Position numbers and translations under genes: made by a program. Below, one piece after another: positions 53,999 through 61,587 of a DNA stretch of 64,000 bases (positions are counted from its first letter, which is position 1; the number at the start of each line of letters is the position of its first letter). The notes under the pieces were generated by a model, which did no database searches, had not been told where the DNA came from, and saw nothing but the letters and a program-made list of their open reading frames with translations. The DNA is from Prevotella sp. (GTDB lineage Bacteria; Bacteroidota; Bacteroidia; Bacteroidales; Bacteroidaceae): assembly GCA_017960525.1 (NCBI GenBank), contig JAGCZA010000058.1, forward strand, positions 23,172 through 87,171, given 5' to 3'.

Positions 53999-55255
53999 TT
54001 AGTTGTAGCACAATTCTCCATGTTCATAAACGTCGAGTCCTTCCTCTTCGATGCGCTTGTCTACACGCAGGCCATGTAGTTTCTTGATGCCGTAGAACAG
54101 GGCGAAGCCACAGGCGGCAGCCCAAAGGTCGATGACTAAGATGCCAAAGCACTCAGCGCCAAAAAATCCCCAGCCATGACCATAGAAAGCACCGTTAGAG
54201 GTGGACAGCAGACCCGTCATCAGCGTACCTAGAATACCACAAACGCCATGTACTGAGCTGGCACCCACAGGATCATCGATATGCAGCTTGTGGTCAATAA
54301 ACTCAATGGCATAAACCAGTACGATGCCACAGACGAGACCAATGATGATGGCCCCAACGGGTGATACGAGATCACAACCGGCCGTGATACCTACCAAACC
54401 AGCAAGTACACCGTTCAGCGTCAGCGAGAGTGAGGGTTTGCCGTATTTCGCGAATGTGAGGAACATCGTAGCGACACCACCGGCAGCTGCAGCGAGGTTC
54501 GTGGTCAGGAATACATGTGAGATGGCAATGCGGTTCACCTCACCACTTGCAGCCAACTGTGAGCCGGGGTTGAAACCGAACCATCCGAGCCAGAGGATGA
54601 ACACACCGAGAGAAGCAATCATAAGGTTGTGGCCAGGAATAGCATTGCTCTTCTTGTCCTTGCTATACTTGCCAATACGCGGGCCTAATGCCAGAGCACC
54701 AATGAGCGCCAGCACACCACCTACGCTATGCACGATGGCAGACCCTGCAAAGTCGTGGAACACGTCGCCAAACGTTGTCATCATAAACCCGTCGGCAGCA
54801 TCGTTGCAGAGCCATCCACCGCCCCACGTCCAGTGTCCCTCGATGGGGTAGATCAGCAGCGAGATGACCGCACTATAAATCAGGTACATCGAGAACTTTG
54901 TACGTTCAGCCATAGCACCAGAAACAATCGTAGCACTTGTGGCACAGAACACCGTCTCGAAAATCAAGAAGCCCTCTACGGGCAGATCGCCCTTATAGAA
55001 ACCCAGGTCGCCCCAGTTGGGCATACCGATAAAACCTCCCAACGCATCGCTTCCGAACATAAAGCCAAAGCCCAAGAAGAAGAACAACAACGAGCCGAAC
55101 ATAAAGTCGACAAAGTTCTTCATAAGGATGTTCGCCGTGTTCTTACTACGTGTAAAACCTGCTTCACACAGCGCAAAGCCCGGCTGCATCCAGAAAACCA
55201 ACATAGCTGCCAATAGCATCCATACAGTATCGAGTGATAATCCAATTTCGTTCAT
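53999..55255 (-). CDS. amt: Ammonium transporter Amt
   Basis: 418 aa from the ATG at 55255 (the longer frame begins with TTG). It has the 11-helix Amt layout. Conserved parts are MQPGFALCEAGFTRSKN, VFHDFAGSAIVHSVGG with the first twin His, and SSVHGVCGILGTLMTGL with the second. It conducts ammonium across the inner membrane. PII (glnB) lies upstream in the same transcript. Confidence 0.96.
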   Translation of the reverse strand: MNEIGLSLDTVWMLLAAMLVFWMQPGFALCEAGFTRSKNTANILMKNFVDFMFGSLLFFFLGFGFMFGSDALGGFIGMPNWGDLGFYKGDLPVEGFLIFETVFCATSATIVSGAMAERTKFSMYLIYSAVISLLIYPIEGHWTWGGGWLCNDAADGFMMTTFGDVFHDFAGSAIVHSVGGVLALIGALALGPRIGKYSKDKKSNAIPGHNLMIASLGVFILWLGWFGFNPGSQLAASGEVNRIAISHVFLTTNLAAAAGGVATMFLTFAKYGKPSLSLTLNGVLAGLVGITAGCDLVSPVGAIIIGLVCGIVLVYAIEFIDHKLHIDDPVGASSVHGVCGILGTLMTGLLSTSNGAFYGHGWGFFGAECFGILVIDLWAAACGFALFYGIKKLHGLRVDKRIEEEGLDVYEHGELCYN

Positions 55256-55273
55256 AACATTATTATATTTATT

Positions 55274-55340
55274 CAACGGATTTCAGTAATTTCACGGATT
55301 AAAACTTTGCATTTCCTTCCGTTTAATCCATTGTTGTTAA
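55274..55340. repeat. Intergenic repeat copy 2, between amt and glnB
   Basis: Same sequence as 53919-53993 with few differences. The two copies flank amt as direct repeats about 1.35 kb apart. Confidence 0.7.
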
Positions 55341-55341
55341 A

Positions 55342-55689
55342 CTATTTCTTGTCTCGTAATACCGTGTCACCATTCTCGCCCGTACGGATAGACCAAGTGT
55401 CAATCACGTCACTCACGAAGATGCGACCGTCGCCAACCTCACCCGTATGGGCTACCTTCAGAATCACCTTCACCGTTGGGTCAAGGAAGATGTCGCGACA
55501 TACGATGGTGATGGCAACGCGTTCAATGACATCGGTCGAATACTGGACGCCACGATAGATGCGCTCCTGACGGCTCTGGCCAATGCCGTGCACGTCGTGG
55601 TACTCAAACCAGTCGATGTCGGATGACAGCAAAGCAGCTTTCACCTCTTCGAACTTCGTCTTGCGGATAATTGCTTCAATCTTTTTCAT
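55342..55689 (-). CDS. glnB: Nitrogen regulatory protein P-II
   Basis: 115 aa. The T-loop has Tyr50 in IYRGVQY, corresponding to the uridylylated Tyr51 of E. coli GlnB. The B-loop shows HTGEVGDGRIFV. PII senses 2-oxoglutarate and ATP/ADP and gates Amt. First gene of the glnB-amt-porin operon. Its promoter shares the motif with glnN. Confidence 0.95.
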   Translation of the reverse strand: MKKIEAIIRKTKFEEVKAALLSSDIDWFEYHDVHGIGQSRQERIYRGVQYSTDVIERVAITIVCRDIFLDPTVKVILKVAHTGEVGDGRIFVSDVIDTWSIRTGENGDTVLRDKK

Positions 55690-55758
55690 ACCTTTTTTAC
55701 CTTAATTAAATTAATACTAAACCCTTTCGTTGGGTTACACATTGTTGTTTTGACAGTG

Positions 55759-55766
55759 CAAAGGTA
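55759..55766 (-). promoter_or_regulatory. TAnnTTTG promoter box (TACCTTTG) of glnB-amt
   Basis: TACCTTTGCAC on the minus strand, 69 bases before the glnB ATG. Confidence 0.75.
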
Positions 55767-55803
55767 CGACAGTTTGCCCAACAATCAAATATATTAGTTT
55801 CAT

Positions 55804-55819
55804 TTTGTTTGTTAAAAAC
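55804..55819 (-). promoter_or_regulatory. Candidate nitrogen-regulator site upstream of glnB
   Basis: Same 16 bases as 52965-52980, again 37 bases from the promoter box. The sequence beyond it also stays partly similar to the glnN side. Confidence 0.6.
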
Positions 55820-55933
55820 GCACAAAGTAAACAATATGTAAGCAAAACAAATGCGTTTCGTGTCTTTCTGTTATCACATTTCTTCAAACAGCAGCCATTT
55901 TATTACAAAGTGAAAGTTCCATAGACAAGAAAA

Positions 55934-55959
55934 CGGAAGTAGTGTTACCAATACTTCCG
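55934..55959 (-). terminator. Terminator-like hairpin downstream of the 56029 lipoprotein gene
   Basis: Perfect 8-bp arms CGGAAGTA/TACTTCCG with a 10-base loop, followed by TTTTCTTG on the minus strand. The 339-base gap 55690-56028 otherwise holds only the glnB promoter region. Confidence 0.65.
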
Positions 55960-56028
55960 CTAAACTTTCAAAAATGGAAGAAGATTATTTTCGGTGGATC
56001 ATACCGCTGAGCCGCCTCATTCAAACCA

Positions 56029-56997
56029 CTACTTCTCTAACGACAAAACAGGACTATTACGTCTGACTTCATCACGGTACTTGAAGTAGTCCTTGCGTAG
56101 AGTGATGGGGCCGTCATAATCCTTGCTGGCCAAGGGATGTCTGATACGGCAGTCACCCGTCAAATCCCCTTGGTCGTTCAGTTTAAGATGGAGGTGAAAC
56201 TCCCATTTGGTTTCCATCGCCTCCTCGTCATATTCGAGTTCGTCAACATATAGAATAGAGCCATTGAAAGCCGCTTTTGCATTGTCAAAGCCATAGAGAC
56301 GATAGATGTTACACTCCGTGACTGTCAGCCCCTTGTCGCCCATCTCCAGACGGAGCAGCAACTCCGGACAGCCATCGCCCACCCATCCCCAATATCCGAC
56401 GAGCGTCTTGGCTTTCTCGCGGGTCAGCAAACCTTGACGGATGGTTTCCCGCAGGTAGTACTTGTCATCGTAGCCATCTGCCGAAGGGCAAAAGTCGTCG
56501 ATATACCAGTCGCCACGCTCAAAGCGGAGGGCGATGGTGGTTTCCCTATCGCCGAAGTTATGGATGTTCAGGTCCACATAGGCCGAGGAATCTGTGATTT
56601 CGTAGACATCGGCCACGCTACAACTCCAGTCGTCAGAATAGTCCTGTCCGCACACCCAGTAGTCGAAGTCGTACAGGATGTCGCCTGTCTCATCGCAAAT
56701 CTGCAAAGCCTCCTTCTTCAGGGCATAATAACGTTGGGAACAATAGGCACTGTCGCGGTTGAACGGGTTGTGGATATAGTCCACTTCCCTACCCTCGCTG
56801 TCGTAGGTCGGTTTTCCTACGCCCTTGTAGATGGTGTCAATACGCTGGCGGATATAGGCTTCGGAGTGTTTGTCAACACCTGTATCAGCCACAGAGCCAA
56901 TTGTCAGTGAATCGGTGTCACTGACGACTTTGCCCGTCTTACCGCCACAACTCAGCAGTAAGATGACGGCGAAAAGGAAAGGAATAAGTTTTTTCAT
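56029..56997 (-). CDS. Lipoprotein, DUF3828-like
   Basis: 322 aa. The lipobox is LLSC after a short hydrophobic stretch. The N-terminal mature half (SEAYIRQRIDTIYKG, FNRDSAYCSQRYYALKKEA, GDWYIDDFCP) looks like the DUF3828 fold. The C-terminal half is a separate beta-rich region. Function unknown. Confidence 0.65.
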   Translation of the reverse strand: MKKLIPFLFAVILLLSCGGKTGKVVSDTDSLTIGSVADTGVDKHSEAYIRQRIDTIYKGVGKPTYDSEGREVDYIHNPFNRDSAYCSQRYYALKKEALQICDETGDILYDFDYWVCGQDYSDDWSCSVADVYEITDSSAYVDLNIHNFGDRETTIALRFERGDWYIDDFCPSADGYDDKYYLRETIRQGLLTREKAKTLVGYWGWVGDGCPELLLRLEMGDKGLTVTECNIYRLYGFDNAKAAFNGSILYVDELEYDEEAMETKWEFHLHLKLNDQGDLTGDCRIRHPLASKDYDGPITLRKDYFKYRDEVRRNSPVLSLEK

Positions 56998-57011
56998 CTG
57001 ACGAAAGTAAA

Positions 57012-57099
57012 GTTAAATCAATGTCTATGAACGTTAAATCAACGACAATGAACATTAAATCTACGACATTGAACGATAAATCAATGTCATTGATTTATC
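57012..57099. repeat. Tandem 21-bp repeat array ending in a perfect palindrome
   Basis: Units at 57027-57047, 57048-57068 and 57069-57089, preceded by a part unit, like those at 9259-9321. The end is the perfect palindrome GATAAATCAATG/CATTGATTTATC around one base (57075-57099). Confidence 0.75.
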
Positions 57100-57270
57100 T
57101 TTTTGCATCCCTTGAAGTATCGTTGAATAGTTGATGTACTCCTTCAGAGCCTCATATTCATCCAAATAGCGGCAGTTGTCGTTGTTTGGCTTACCCAACT
57201 CAAATTTCTCCTGTGCATAGGCTGGGACCACCAGCCCGGCTGCAAGCAATAATAAGTATAACTTTCTCAT
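57061..57270 (-). pseudogene. Truncated exported protein, possible glycosidase remnant
   Basis: 69 aa from the ATG at 57270. It starts with a signal peptide (MRKLYLLLLAAGLVVPAYAQ), then KFELGKPNNDNCRYLDEYEA. It breaks off inside the 21-bp repeat array after about 45 mature residues. The opening is reminiscent of GH10-type xylanases, a weak match. It retains a TACCTTTG box. The array probably replaced its 3' end. Confidence 0.4.
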
Positions 57271-57294
57271 AGCAAAATTATTAAAACTTTGCCG

Positions 57295-57302
57295 CAAAGG
57301 TA
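57295..57302 (-). promoter_or_regulatory. TAnnTTTG promoter box (TACCTTTG) of the 57061 remnant
   Basis: TACCTTTGCGGC on the minus strand, 24 bases before ATG 57270. Confidence 0.55.
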
Positions 57303-57422
57303 CTAAAAGTATTTGATTAATAAATAAATTTAGCAAAAAAATCGCCAATTGTTCGATTATGTGGAATAATAATGCTATTTTTACACTTAGATAGCCAAAA
57401 ATGGCAAAGACAGAAAAGCTTT

Positions 57423-58538
57423 ATGCGGATTATAGAGACCATTGGAAACCAGAAACTGTTGGAGCGGGAAAAGACGTTGTTTCTCTGCTCTAAGCGGACG
57501 CCGATAGAGTTGTATGGGCCGGTGTTCCAATGGGTGGATGGTCTGTCGGAGAGGGATTGCATCACCTGTTTCAGTTCCACAGAGATGGAGGAAGAGGTGA
57601 TGAAGACGTTATTGGCGAACGAAGTGCCGACGATTCTAGTGGTGATAAACCGCTTCCGTGATAAACATAACATCCAGATAGAGCGGGCATTGAAGGATAA
57701 CAGATTGTTGATTCTCGTTCTGAAACGCGACGAGCCGAAAGAACTGGGACAGACACCGCGACTAAGGAATGAGTTTGTTCTGGGGATGGTGCAGCATATC
57801 GTCTGCGGCTATGTCAACAAGAACGGCAGCGTGTTTCCGCTCTTGGCAGGCCGGAAGGATGTTGAATACCTGATGGACGACCCATTGCCGCTGATGGCAG
57901 CGGAGAAGGATAAGCGTTGGCTGCGCTGGACGGTAGGCGACGACAAGGTGCTACTGCGAATGTTCTACGAAGACATGGGCATCCACGCCATCAAGAAGCA
58001 GTTGCAACGCACGTATCGTTCTATCCGTCAGCGCATCCGTTCTATCACATTGCCAGAAGACATACTGAAAGGACGAGAGTTCGAGGACTATGTACTGGAA
58101 CTGTTTGATGTCCAAGAAAATGGCGACCTCACCCTGAAGGAATGGCAGGGTGACAAGTCTCTTGGCGACATCTGCCCAGAGAACAACCGCTATCCTGATT
58201 TCGTGTTCAGTTATGAGCAGTCACATTGTTTCGCTGTGGAATGTAAATGGCGGGAACGGTTGACGATGAATATCGAAAAAGACTTATTTGCTGCGGACAA
58301 ACTCGCCATCTATCAACAGTTTGCCAACGAGCGCCGAATACCCGTATTCGTCGTATTAGGTGTCGGTGGCGAGCCTTGCCAGCCAGAACTGCTCTACGTC
58401 ATCCCGCTAAATGAGATTCCCGCCATTATTAACAGAAGCAAATCCATCATAGACTTTTTGCGACCGTCAGCAGAATCCCCATTCAAGGCAGACGAATGGA
58501 ACAGACCAGTATTGCCGTGTAGGGGCATAGGCAGATAG
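57423..58538 (+). CDS. DprA-like domain fused to a PD-(D/E)xK nuclease-like domain
   Basis: 371 aa from the ATG at 57423; the frame is open from 57372. The N-terminal part (about 1-150) resembles DprA/SLOG Rossmann folds: LFLCSKRTP, then CFSSTEMEEEVMKTLLAN and NRLLILVLKRDEP, RNEFVLGMV. A short helix-turn-helix-like segment follows (AIKKQLQRTYRSIRQRIRSI). The C-terminal part (about 225-330) has YPDFVF and HCFAVECKWR, a D...ECK pattern of restriction-endonuclease-like folds. The combination suggests DNA recognition and cutting, possibly defence. No partner gene is adjacent. Confidence 0.6.
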   Translation: MRIIETIGNQKLLEREKTLFLCSKRTPIELYGPVFQWVDGLSERDCITCFSSTEMEEEVMKTLLANEVPTILVVINRFRDKHNIQIERALKDNRLLILVLKRDEPKELGQTPRLRNEFVLGMVQHIVCGYVNKNGSVFPLLAGRKDVEYLMDDPLPLMAAEKDKRWLRWTVGDDKVLLRMFYEDMGIHAIKKQLQRTYRSIRQRIRSITLPEDILKGREFEDYVLELFDVQENGDLTLKEWQGDKSLGDICPENNRYPDFVFSYEQSHCFAVECKWRERLTMNIEKDLFAADKLAIYQQFANERRIPVFVVLGVGGEPCQPELLYVIPLNEIPAIINRSKSIIDFLRPSAESPFKADEWNRPVLPCRGIGR

Positions 58539-58629
58539 TCGTTGTTGCGAAAATCGTTAATATCCCAAAGGTTTGGCGAGCAGTGCGGTGATGAAAAATT
58601 TCTTTTTCATTGTCCTTTGATTGTAATGA

Positions 58630-59178
58630 TTAGAAACTCTGCTCAGCTTCGCCACGTTGGTAGTCGACCCAGCCGTCATCATCGTGGACGTAATAGCCTT
58701 GGATGTGGAGAGTTGTTTCATCGGCATAACCGAAGGTCAGGCAAGTGGAATAGGCCATATAGCTTACATCCTCGTTGTCGTATTTGGCTATCAGTTGCAG
58801 ATAGTTCCCTTTCTCCCCTCCGTAGGGCGCCCAGTAACTCAGTGACCACGTGCCAGTGAACGTGCCACTCAGCTCCAAAGTTTCCCAGTCGGTATAGCGT
58901 TGTTCGCCGTCGATGGTGACAAGCTTGCGTGTCTGCCACTTGCGCATTCCCGTGAAAGTGCCGTCATCCTTGAATGTCAGTTTCTCGAAAAAACGTTGGT
59001 TTTCACCGACTTTCTCGTAGTGCCACATACCGGCCATCAGCGGTCCGTATTGCTCCCGCAACTGCTCCGTCTTTTCGTGCGCCTCCGGGTCAGCCCATTG
59101 AGGCTCATCGCTGCCGCAAGAGGTGAGTATGAATGTTGCGAGGACGAGCAGTGCAGTAATGATGGTTTGCTTGTTCAT
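58630..59178 (-). CDS. Lipoprotein, unknown function
   Basis: 182 aa with lipobox LTSC and a mature start GSDEPQWADPEAHEK. The middle has WHYEKVGENQRFFEKLTFKDDGTFTG, a lipocalin-like opening. A broken copy of its 5' part is at 63344-63439. Function unknown. Confidence 0.65.
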   Translation of the reverse strand: MNKQTIITALLVLATFILTSCGSDEPQWADPEAHEKTEQLREQYGPLMAGMWHYEKVGENQRFFEKLTFKDDGTFTGMRKWQTRKLVTIDGEQRYTDWETLELSGTFTGTWSLSYWAPYGGEKGNYLQLIAKYDNEDVSYMAYSTCLTFGYADETTLHIQGYYVHDDDGWVDYQRGEAEQSF

Positions 59179-59212
59179 TGTTCTCTGATTGTTAGTTATA
59201 TGATTTTGCCCG

Positions 59213-59220
59213 CAAAGTTA
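59213..59220 (-). promoter_or_regulatory. TAnnTTTG promoter box (TAACTTTG) of the 58630 lipoprotein
   Basis: TAACTTTGCGGGC on the minus strand, 34 bases before the ATG. Confidence 0.6.
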
Positions 59221-59286
59221 CAAATAACTGAACGAAAAACTCTCGGCTTTGACAGAAAAATGGTCGCCGAGGGTGAAATTCTTAAC

Positions 59287-59932
59287 TTAGGTTGAGAGTT
59301 TTGGGGTAGAAAAGTTATTTTGGTGCTCTGATGGAGTATTATTTGCGGATTTTAGGACTCGTAACAATTCATAAGTGCCTCTAACGGGCAATAAGCCCGT
59401 GGCGACTTCGGCTTTTCCATTCTCTACCTGTCTGAGGAAAACTTCTATTTCTCCGTAGTAGCCTTGAGAATAGACTTGGTTGTTCGCAAGCATAGGAGTG
59501 AAATTGTTGCGTTGATAAAGGTACTCGACGGTGCTATTATTCGTACGCAGTTTTTCTGTCGGAATGTCGAAAGCGGCGGACGGCATCTATAACCCGACGG
59601 GGCGCGAGACAATTTGACAGTAACGTGTAGTTGGGATAATTCGTCCGAAACCACTTCATAATCTCATCGGCTTGCGGATGCAGGATAAACTCGCCGCCCT
59701 CCAGTCCTACAGTAGTCCTCTGCGTCACACATTGGCTCTGCATGATTTGCTGAATATCATCGAGAGAAAGATGTTCCACAGGCCGTTTCTGCCAGATGTT
59801 GCAGTGCTTGCATTTCGACTGACAGAGCGTAGTCGAGTAAATCATCAGTTGTGAGAGCCGCTTGTGCCTCGGCCTCATAACGTTGTTCACATAGAGTAGC
59901 CCGTTAAAGGCGTAATCATAAATACTATACAT
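59287..59932 (-). pseudogene. Broken radical-SAM gene joined to an unidentified 3' part
   Basis: From ATG 59932 the frame encodes LMIYSTTLCQSKCKHCNIWQ, the CxxxCxxC radical-SAM cluster motif, and GLEGGEFILHP. It then stops at 59537 after 131 aa, far short of a full enzyme. An overlapping frame continues to 59287 with YGEIEVFLRQVENGKAEVATG and LLPVRGTYELLRVLKS, which I do not recognise. A frameshift or a junction of two genes explains this. The promoter carries the GCAGTC-N15-GGACT element. Confidence 0.55.
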
Positions 59933-59952
59933 ACAATTCGTTGCAATTTTGT

Positions 59953-59991
59953 TCTCTACTTATAAAGTCCAAAATTGCAACGAATGACTGC
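59953..59991 (-). promoter_or_regulatory. GCAGTC-N15-GGACT promoter element, copy C (radical-SAM remnant)
   Basis: GCAGTC (59986-59991), 15 bases, then GGACTTTATAAGTAGAGA on the minus strand. It lies about 20 bases upstream of the 59932 ATG region. Confidence 0.65.
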
Positions 59992-60003
59992 TTTGTAATT
60001 GGT

Positions 60004-60573
60004 TTATTTCCTCAGTTTGCCCTTACTTTCCAAATACTTCGTGAATGTCTCCCAATGTGTGGCGTTCTTTTCACGGTTGGCCTGTACACGCTCGTCGTTG
60101 ATAAACTGAAGAGGGTAGCAGTCGTAGAGGTAGTAGTGACCATCATCGACTACTTCGCCGTCAATCTTTCCGCAGCAGAGTACGAGGTCATCGAACATCT
60201 GGCTACAGATGAGACTGACGTGGGTGGCTCCGCCAGAAAAGAGGTATACGCCACTTAGGTAGAAGTCGATCCTGGCAAGCAATGGGATTGTTTCACGCAG
60301 CGGCTCCATCGTGTCGCGGAAGCGTATTTCGCGTGTGTTCACGTCGAACCACAGGATATCATCCTCTGTAAATACCACATTCGCTGCATCTGTCATTCCT
60401 CCTGTCTCTGCTTGAGTAATACCACAAGCATAAAGTTTTGAGGTCCCAACGGGGTCGGTTGTGAAGGGCTTTGCCGTCTCATTGTCATCACTGCTGCAAG
60501 CCGTCATTGACATTGCAAGGCTGGCTGTGGCTATCGCCATCATCCAGAAACTGTTCCTGATTTTCTTGTTCAT
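60004..60573 (-). CDS. Lipoprotein, putative target of the sigma-barrel regulator
   Basis: 189 aa. The N-terminus has a hydrophobic stretch and lipobox MTAC. The mature part contains AANVVFTEDDILWFDVNTREIRF, YLFSGGATHVSLICSQMFDDLVL and HYYLYDCYPLQFIND. Family unknown to me. Its promoter matches the upstream element of the sigma-barrel gene with the same spacing, suggesting joint control. Confidence 0.65.
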   Translation of the reverse strand: MNKKIRNSFWMMAIATASLAMSMTACSSDDNETAKPFTTDPVGTSKLYACGITQAETGGMTDAANVVFTEDDILWFDVNTREIRFRDTMEPLRETIPLLARIDFYLSGVYLFSGGATHVSLICSQMFDDLVLCCGKIDGEVVDDGHYYLYDCYPLQFINDERVQANREKNATHWETFTKYLESKGKLRK

Positions 60574-60602
60574 AATACTGACTGATTAAATAAAAAGAAT
60601 GT

Positions 60603-60642
60603 CTCTCTACTTATATAGTCCGCTGAACATTGAAAAGACTGC
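60603..60642 (-). promoter_or_regulatory. GCAGTC-N15-GGACT promoter element, copy B (lipoprotein 60004)
   Basis: GCAGTC (60637-60642), 15 bases, then GGACTATATAAGTAGAGA. About 30 bases before the ATG at 60573. Confidence 0.7.
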
Positions 60643-60685
60643 ATAGAATCGCGAAAGAAAAAGTCACAATTCGACAATACTTATT

Positions 60686-61108
60686 TTACTTTTTAGGTCT
60701 TTCTACCCAATTCTCAATCTCTATGCCAGGAATGCGCTCAAAATGGTCTACGTTTTCAGTCACCATGACATATCCGTGTTGAACGGCCGATGAACCGATA
60801 AGCATATCGAACTCCTCTATCAACTGTCCGGTGCGCCGCAGATAGGCCTTCACCTTAGCATAGGTAGGCAGGGAATCGAAAATGGGTAAAAGTTTGAAAA
60901 CCTCCTGAATAATCTCAGCATCGTGTTCGTTGCGTGAATCTTGGCAATAGGCATAGCCGTAGAGTAATTCAGCAACTGTTAACTCGCTGACATAGCAGTT
61001 GCGGCGACCTACACGACGAACATGGTCGGCCACGCCAAATTTGTCTTGCAACATAAAGATGCAGACATTAGTGTCAAGCAAATATTTCCTACTCGTCTTT
61101 TTACTCAT
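60686..61108 (-). CDS. VapC-like PIN-domain toxin
   Basis: 140 aa. Acidic residues of the PIN site are visible: KYLLDTNVCI (Asp), TVAELLYG (Glu), EFDMLIGSSA (Asp), VTENVDHFERI. VapC toxins cut specific RNAs. The start overlaps the antitoxin stop by 8 bases. Intact, unlike the relative at 43151. Confidence 0.88.
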   Translation of the reverse strand: MSKKTSRKYLLDTNVCIFMLQDKFGVADHVRRVGRRNCYVSELTVAELLYGYAYCQDSRNEHDAEIIQEVFKLLPIFDSLPTYAKVKAYLRRTGQLIEEFDMLIGSSAVQHGYVMVTENVDHFERIPGIEIENWVERPKK

Positions 61109-61403
61109 CTTCGTCTATATATGCCAGTTTACGTTCGTAACCTACCGGCTGCCGTCCAATACGGATGGCTTCAATCACCTTGTCGCCAATAGGGTCATCC
61201 TTCCATATACCAACCATCTTCTCAAATAATTCATCTTTCTCTTTCTCAGTTAGTTTCCTTTTTACCTTAACTACGGGAACGGCTTTTTCCTCCGCTCTTA
61301 TTTCCTCATAAAGATGGTCGGCGAGCCAACGTTTGTTGCTCGTAGAAAGCGCCATCGAGTGCAGAAAATTCAGCACTGTATTCATTGAGATTGTTATGTT
61401 CAT
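61101..61403 (-). CDS. Antitoxin of the VapC-like toxin
   Basis: 100 aa from ATG 61403 (an ATG two codons upstream at 61409 is also possible; the longer frame crosses the promoter). N-terminal part MNTVLNFLHSMALSTSNKRW LADHLYEE is shared with the decayed antitoxin at 42864, while the C-terminal part (KRKLTEKEKDELFEKM and beyond) is different. This indicates a common DNA-binding/dimer module with exchangeable toxin-binding ends. A TAACTTTG box is upstream. Confidence 0.75.
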   Translation of the reverse strand: MNITISMNTVLNFLHSMALSTSNKRWLADHLYEEIRAEEKAVPVVKVKRKLTEKEKDELFEKMVGIWKDDPIGDKVIEAIRIGRQPVGYERKLAYIDEDE

Positions 61404-61430
61404 AAGCATATAGTCTATTGATTCTGGGGA

Positions 61431-61438
61431 CAAAGTTA
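61431..61438 (-). promoter_or_regulatory. TAnnTTTG promoter box (TAACTTTG) of the VapC-type operon
   Basis: TAACTTTGTCCCC on the minus strand, 27 bases before ATG 61403. Confidence 0.65.
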
Positions 61439-61587
61439 CGCAATTATTTTCAATGACTAAAAAAATAGTCGTTAAAAGTGACAAAATAGCTTCCAAATGC
61501 TTCAAATTGTCTCGAAAATTAGCAGAAAGCCCCTTTCTACAAACGACATTATGATAGGGAACCACTATGGTAGAAAAGACGGCACGA

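Noticed and set aside
58542-58859. 105-aa plus-strand frame after the DprA-like gene
   Set aside because: Mostly antisense to the 58630 lipoprotein; no recognisable content.
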